In this document: piece by piece, positions 5,360 through 6,509 of the stretch | How positions within the stretch are numbered: position 1 is the first letter of the stretch | How the letters are laid out: each line of letters opens with the position of its first letter | Assembly (NCBI GenBank): GCA_013362725.1 | Contig: JABFVP010000519.1 | Location: 1-6,509 of the forward strand | DNA from: Cupriavidus sp. | GTDB lineage: Bacteria; Pseudomonadota; Gammaproteobacteria; Burkholderiales; Burkholderiaceae | Length of the DNA: 6,509 bases | Reading direction: 5' to 3' | Made by a program: the position numbers and the translations under genes | The notes under the pieces: model-generated | The model's input: the letters and a program-made list of their open reading frames with translations, nothing else | What the model was told of the DNA's origin: nothing | Databases searched by the model: none

Positions 5360-5731
5360 TCACCGATCGGAGCCGGCCGCTGCCGGCGGTTGCGCGTTGG
5401 CGCCGGACATGTTGCGCATGCCGGACTGGTCCAAGGATAGCGGCTGGTCCGGCCCGGCGCCAGCCGCGGCGAAGGCGTGCTGGGATGCGGCCCGCCACGC
5501 CTTGCGCGCCTCGCGCATGCCGCGCAGGTTCATGGCGATCAGCGCCAGCTGCAGCACGATCAGCGCATGGGCGTCGCCGTGCCAGCCCCATGCAATCCAC
5601 AGCACGTTGCTGGCCAGGAACACCCAGAAGCCGGCGCGCCGCCGTGCGATCGAGCGCGATCCTACCAGCCAGGTCGCCAGTACCGTCACCACCATTGCCG
5701 GCCATTGCGCCGCCTCCAGCCACTGATCCAT
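5360..5731 (-). CDS. Small three-helix membrane protein (123 aa)
   Basis: Three hydrophobic helices span about residues 8-24, 33-50 and 54-70 (AMVVTVLATWLVGS, AGFWVFLASNVLWIAWGW and ALIVLQLALIAMNLRG). The pattern of a basic loop SRSIARRR, an SNVLW segment and a Trp-Gly-Trp turn is common in small proteobacterial membrane proteins that are often loosely labelled transporters. The size and helix number resemble half-transporters such as SemiSWEET or the PnuC-like fold, but I see no diagnostic substrate motif. The hydrophilic C-terminal 50 residues are Ala/Gly/Pro-rich. Start ATG 5731-5729 is supported by AGGGGGG just upstream. It is the first gene of the minus-strand block C and faces the GlgE-type gene across a 339-base gap. 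Its function is not assigned. Confidence 0.78.
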   Translation of the reverse strand: MDQWLEAAQWPAMVVTVLATWLVGSRSIARRRAGFWVFLASNVLWIAWGWHGDAHALIVLQLALIAMNLRGMREARKAWRAASQHAFAAAGAGPDQPLSLDQSGMRNMSGANAQPPAAAGSDR

Positions 5732-5787
5732 GGGCCCCCCTAGATGGCTTGCCACCGTGCCGGCGACGGCACGCATGGGCTCAAAAG

Positions 5788-5803
5788 GGCAAGAACCATA
5801 CCG
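5788..5803 (-). promoter_or_regulatory. Weak sigma-54-like element before block C
   Basis: On the minus strand the site reads CGGTATG-GTTC-TTGCC. It keeps GG-N10-GC spacing (GG 5802-5801, GC 5790-5789) and a TTGC box, but matches only 8 of 12 positions. Transcription would start near 5777, about 46 bases before the ATG at 5731. Matches this weak are expected by chance in GC-rich DNA; it is listed because of its position and orientation. Confidence 0.2.
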
Positions 5804-5970
5804 GGGAACGCACTGGCCGGCCGCGCCCGCGCGGGCTTGCGCGATATTTCCATCCATGCGGCGGCCACCAGTACTTTTTACAAGCGGTAGCCAGATCGGC
5901 ACATGCGCCGCCGCGCCGCACGCCCTTGCTGTGCTTCGGCGAAACGGCCCGTCGCTGCACGCGGGCGCGC

Positions 5971-5986
5971 TGGCACGCACTTCGCA
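5971..5986 (+). promoter_or_regulatory. Sigma-54-like -24/-12 promoter before the GlgE-type gene
   Basis: The site reads TGGCACG-CACT-TCGCA and matches 11 of 12 fixed positions of the RpoN consensus TGGCACG-N4-TTGCW; the only change is TT to TC in the -12 box. The spacing is exact (GG 5972-5973, GC 5984-5985) and the base before the -24 box is C, as preferred. Transcription would start near 5997, leaving a leader of about 74 bases before the GTG at 6071. This is the best match of its class in the window. RpoN promoters need an enhancer-binding activator, which is not encoded here. Confidence 0.5.
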
Positions 5987-5997
5987 TGGCTGAGCCA

Positions 5998-6036
5998 TCC
6001 CGGCGGCTGCCCGCAAGGCGCCGCTCCGGGATTTTT
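5998..6036 (+). terminator. Terminator-like hairpin with T5 tail in the leader of the GlgE-type gene
   Basis: The arms pair as TCCCGG (5998-6003) with CCGGGA (6026-6031), CGGC (6004-6007) with GCCG (6020-6023), and GCC (6009-6011) with GGC (6017-6019), giving 13 pairs around a CGCAA loop. There is one 1-base and one 2-base bulge. TTTTTGTT follows directly. It has the form of a Rho-independent terminator on the plus strand. No plus-strand gene lies closely upstream to be terminated, so it may block stray read-through, act as an attenuator, or stabilise the 5' end of the mRNA. Confidence 0.55.
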
Positions 6037-6039
6037 GTT

Positions 6040-6066
6040 GCTCCGACGGAGCGAAACACCGGGAGG
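6040..6066 (+). promoter_or_regulatory. Short stem and ribosome binding site before the GlgE-type gene
   Basis: GCTCC (6040-6044) and GGAGC (6048-6052) form a 5-base stem with a GAC loop. GGGAGG (6061-6066) is a strong Shine-Dalgarno, 4 bases before GTG 6071. The CTCC in the stem could instead pair with GGAG of the ribosome binding site, and CGGAGC (6047-6052) could pair with GCTCCG (6023-6028) in the upstream hairpin. The ribosome binding site decides the GTG start; the alternative pairings are inference. Confidence 0.45.
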
Positions 6067-6070
6067 ACAT

Positions 6071-6509
6071 GTGCGGATCTGCCAGATCGACCTGACCGGA
6101 ACGCCCGAAGCCGATCAGCATGCGCTGCAGCGCGTGGCGGCACTGGGGTTCGACCACGTATTGATCGGCGGCTGGCCGCATCTGCCCGAGGACGACACGC
6201 TGGCGGCGTGCGCCCGGCATGGACTGGCCCCTCTGCTCGATATATCACTGGACCGCTATATGGCGGACGGCGCCGCCGGGACCGACGACCTGCCCGATGC
6301 CGCCTGGATCGATACCGCGGCGCCGGCCTTCGCGCCGCATGAAACCGACAACCATATCCCCGGCACGCGCCTGCGCTGGCACGACCGGCAGATCGCCGAG
6401 GCGCTGGTGCAATGGTGGGCGGCGCGGCTGCGCATGGCCTGGGCCGCCGGCGCGGCCGGCTTCTGCTGCCGCGCGCCGGCACGCGTGCCCGGTGAGTCGT
6501 GGGCCGCCC
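6071..6509 (+). CDS. glgE: Probable GlgE-type alpha-1,4-glucan:maltose-1-phosphate maltosyltransferase, N-terminal 146 aa (runs off window end)
   Basis: The frame begins at GTG 6071 and is open to the last base, with 146 complete residues. Strong GGGAGG lies 4 bases upstream; the overlapping ATG at 6069 is out of frame and stops after 8 codons. The opening (MRICQIDL, RVAALGFDHVLI, HGLAPLLDISLDRY at residues 50-63) has the strand-helix rhythm of an alpha-amylase (GH13-like) barrel. WWAARLRMAWAAGAAGF (115-131) followed by RAPARVPGESW resembles the region normally holding GFRxD. I recognise this as the extra N-terminal domain of the long GlgE proteins of Burkholderiales, which transfer maltose from maltose-1-phosphate to alpha-glucan in the trehalose-glycogen pathway. 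Here GFCCRAP lacks the catalytic Asp, so this first domain is probably inactive. The true catalytic domain would lie beyond the window. Another GH13-like protein is possible. Confidence 0.6.
   Translation, partial: MRICQIDLTGTPEADQHALQRVAALGFDHVLIGGWPHLPEDDTLAACARHGLAPLLDISLDRYMADGAAGTDDLPDAAWIDTAAPAFAPHETDNHIPGTRLRWHDRQIAEALVQWWAARLRMAWAAGAAGFCCRAPARVPGESWAA

Larger units (their letters stand above)
5732..6070. other. 339-base divergent intergenic region
   Basis: I see no convincing gene here; the open frames crossing it have no family pattern and no ribosome binding site. It holds a 7-base stem with a GCGA loop (5756-5773), a weak minus-strand sigma-54-like element (5803-5788) and a 12-base palindrome GCCCGCGCGGGC (5825-5836). 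An AT-richer stretch follows (5840-5885, including AGTACTTTTTACAAG). Next come a good plus-strand sigma-54-like element (5971-5986), a small dyad ATGGCT-G-AGCCAT (5986-5998), a terminator-like hairpin (5998-6036) and a short stem before the ribosome binding site (6040-6052). No convincing sigma-70 promoter was found on either strand. Confidence 0.6.

Noticed and set aside
4476..5726. A plus-strand open frame of 416 codons opposite block C
   Set aside because: It is His/Gln/Arg-rich without family pattern, and mirrors the third-position bias of the three real minus-strand genes.
5756..5773. CGTGCCG-GCGA-CGGCACG hairpin as a terminator or riboswitch
   Set aside because: It is only a 7-base stem without a T-tract or any recognisable riboswitch architecture; it could simply be GC-rich chance or a small leader stem.
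5485..6482. Long frames on both strands crossing the 5732-6070 gap
   Set aside because: They are Arg/Ala/Pro-rich translations with no ribosome binding site or domain, overlap the GlgE-type gene out of frame, and look like random open frames.

Overview
This is a very GC-rich bacterial window with tightly packed genes, typical of a betaproteobacterium of the Burkholderiales. Cupriavidus or Ralstonia is my best guess, from the protein style (BON, DUF421, DUF2383 and a long GlgE-type enzyme) and composition; this is recognition, not a database result. No rRNA, tRNA, CRISPR array, transposase or phage gene was seen.

Layout. Block A (1-2318, minus strand) reads from a flavodoxin-fold FMN reductase-like protein (2318-1155) into two tandem BON-domain proteins (1112-558 and 533-258), then the start of a small exported protein (170 to beyond base 1). 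Block B (2571-4168, plus strand) is a DUF421/YetF-type membrane protein, a CinA C-terminal/PncC-type amidohydrolase overlapping it by 4 bases, and a small exported Lys/Pro/Ala-rich protein. Blocks A and B diverge from a 252-base region (2319-2570). Block C (4862-4245, 5324-4890, 5731-5360, minus strand) holds an uncharacterised His/Glu-rich membrane protein, a DUF2383 (PA2169-type) four-helix protein and a small three-helix membrane protein. It converges on block B around a strong hairpin (4186-4216). Block D (6071 to the end, plus strand) is the N-terminus of a probable GlgE-type maltosyltransferase with a GTG start; it runs off the window.

How the genes may work together. BON proteins, DUF421, DUF2383 and the GlgE trehalose/alpha-glucan pathway are typical of general stress or stationary-phase islands. 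In Pseudomonas aeruginosa, PA2169 itself lies in a block with glgE, treS and treY/treZ. I infer a stress-protection accessory region; the sequence does not prove a shared function.

The most interesting signal is regulatory. Four gaps in front of genes hold sigma-54 (RpoN)-like -24/-12 elements with exact GG-N10-GC spacing and the right orientation: 246-231 (-), 2368-2353 (-), 2522-2537 (+) and 5971-5986 (+). A fifth, weaker one is at 5803-5788 (-). The one before the GlgE-type gene would start transcription at the foot of a terminator-like hairpin (5998-6036). If real, the region would be an RpoN-controlled stress regulon.
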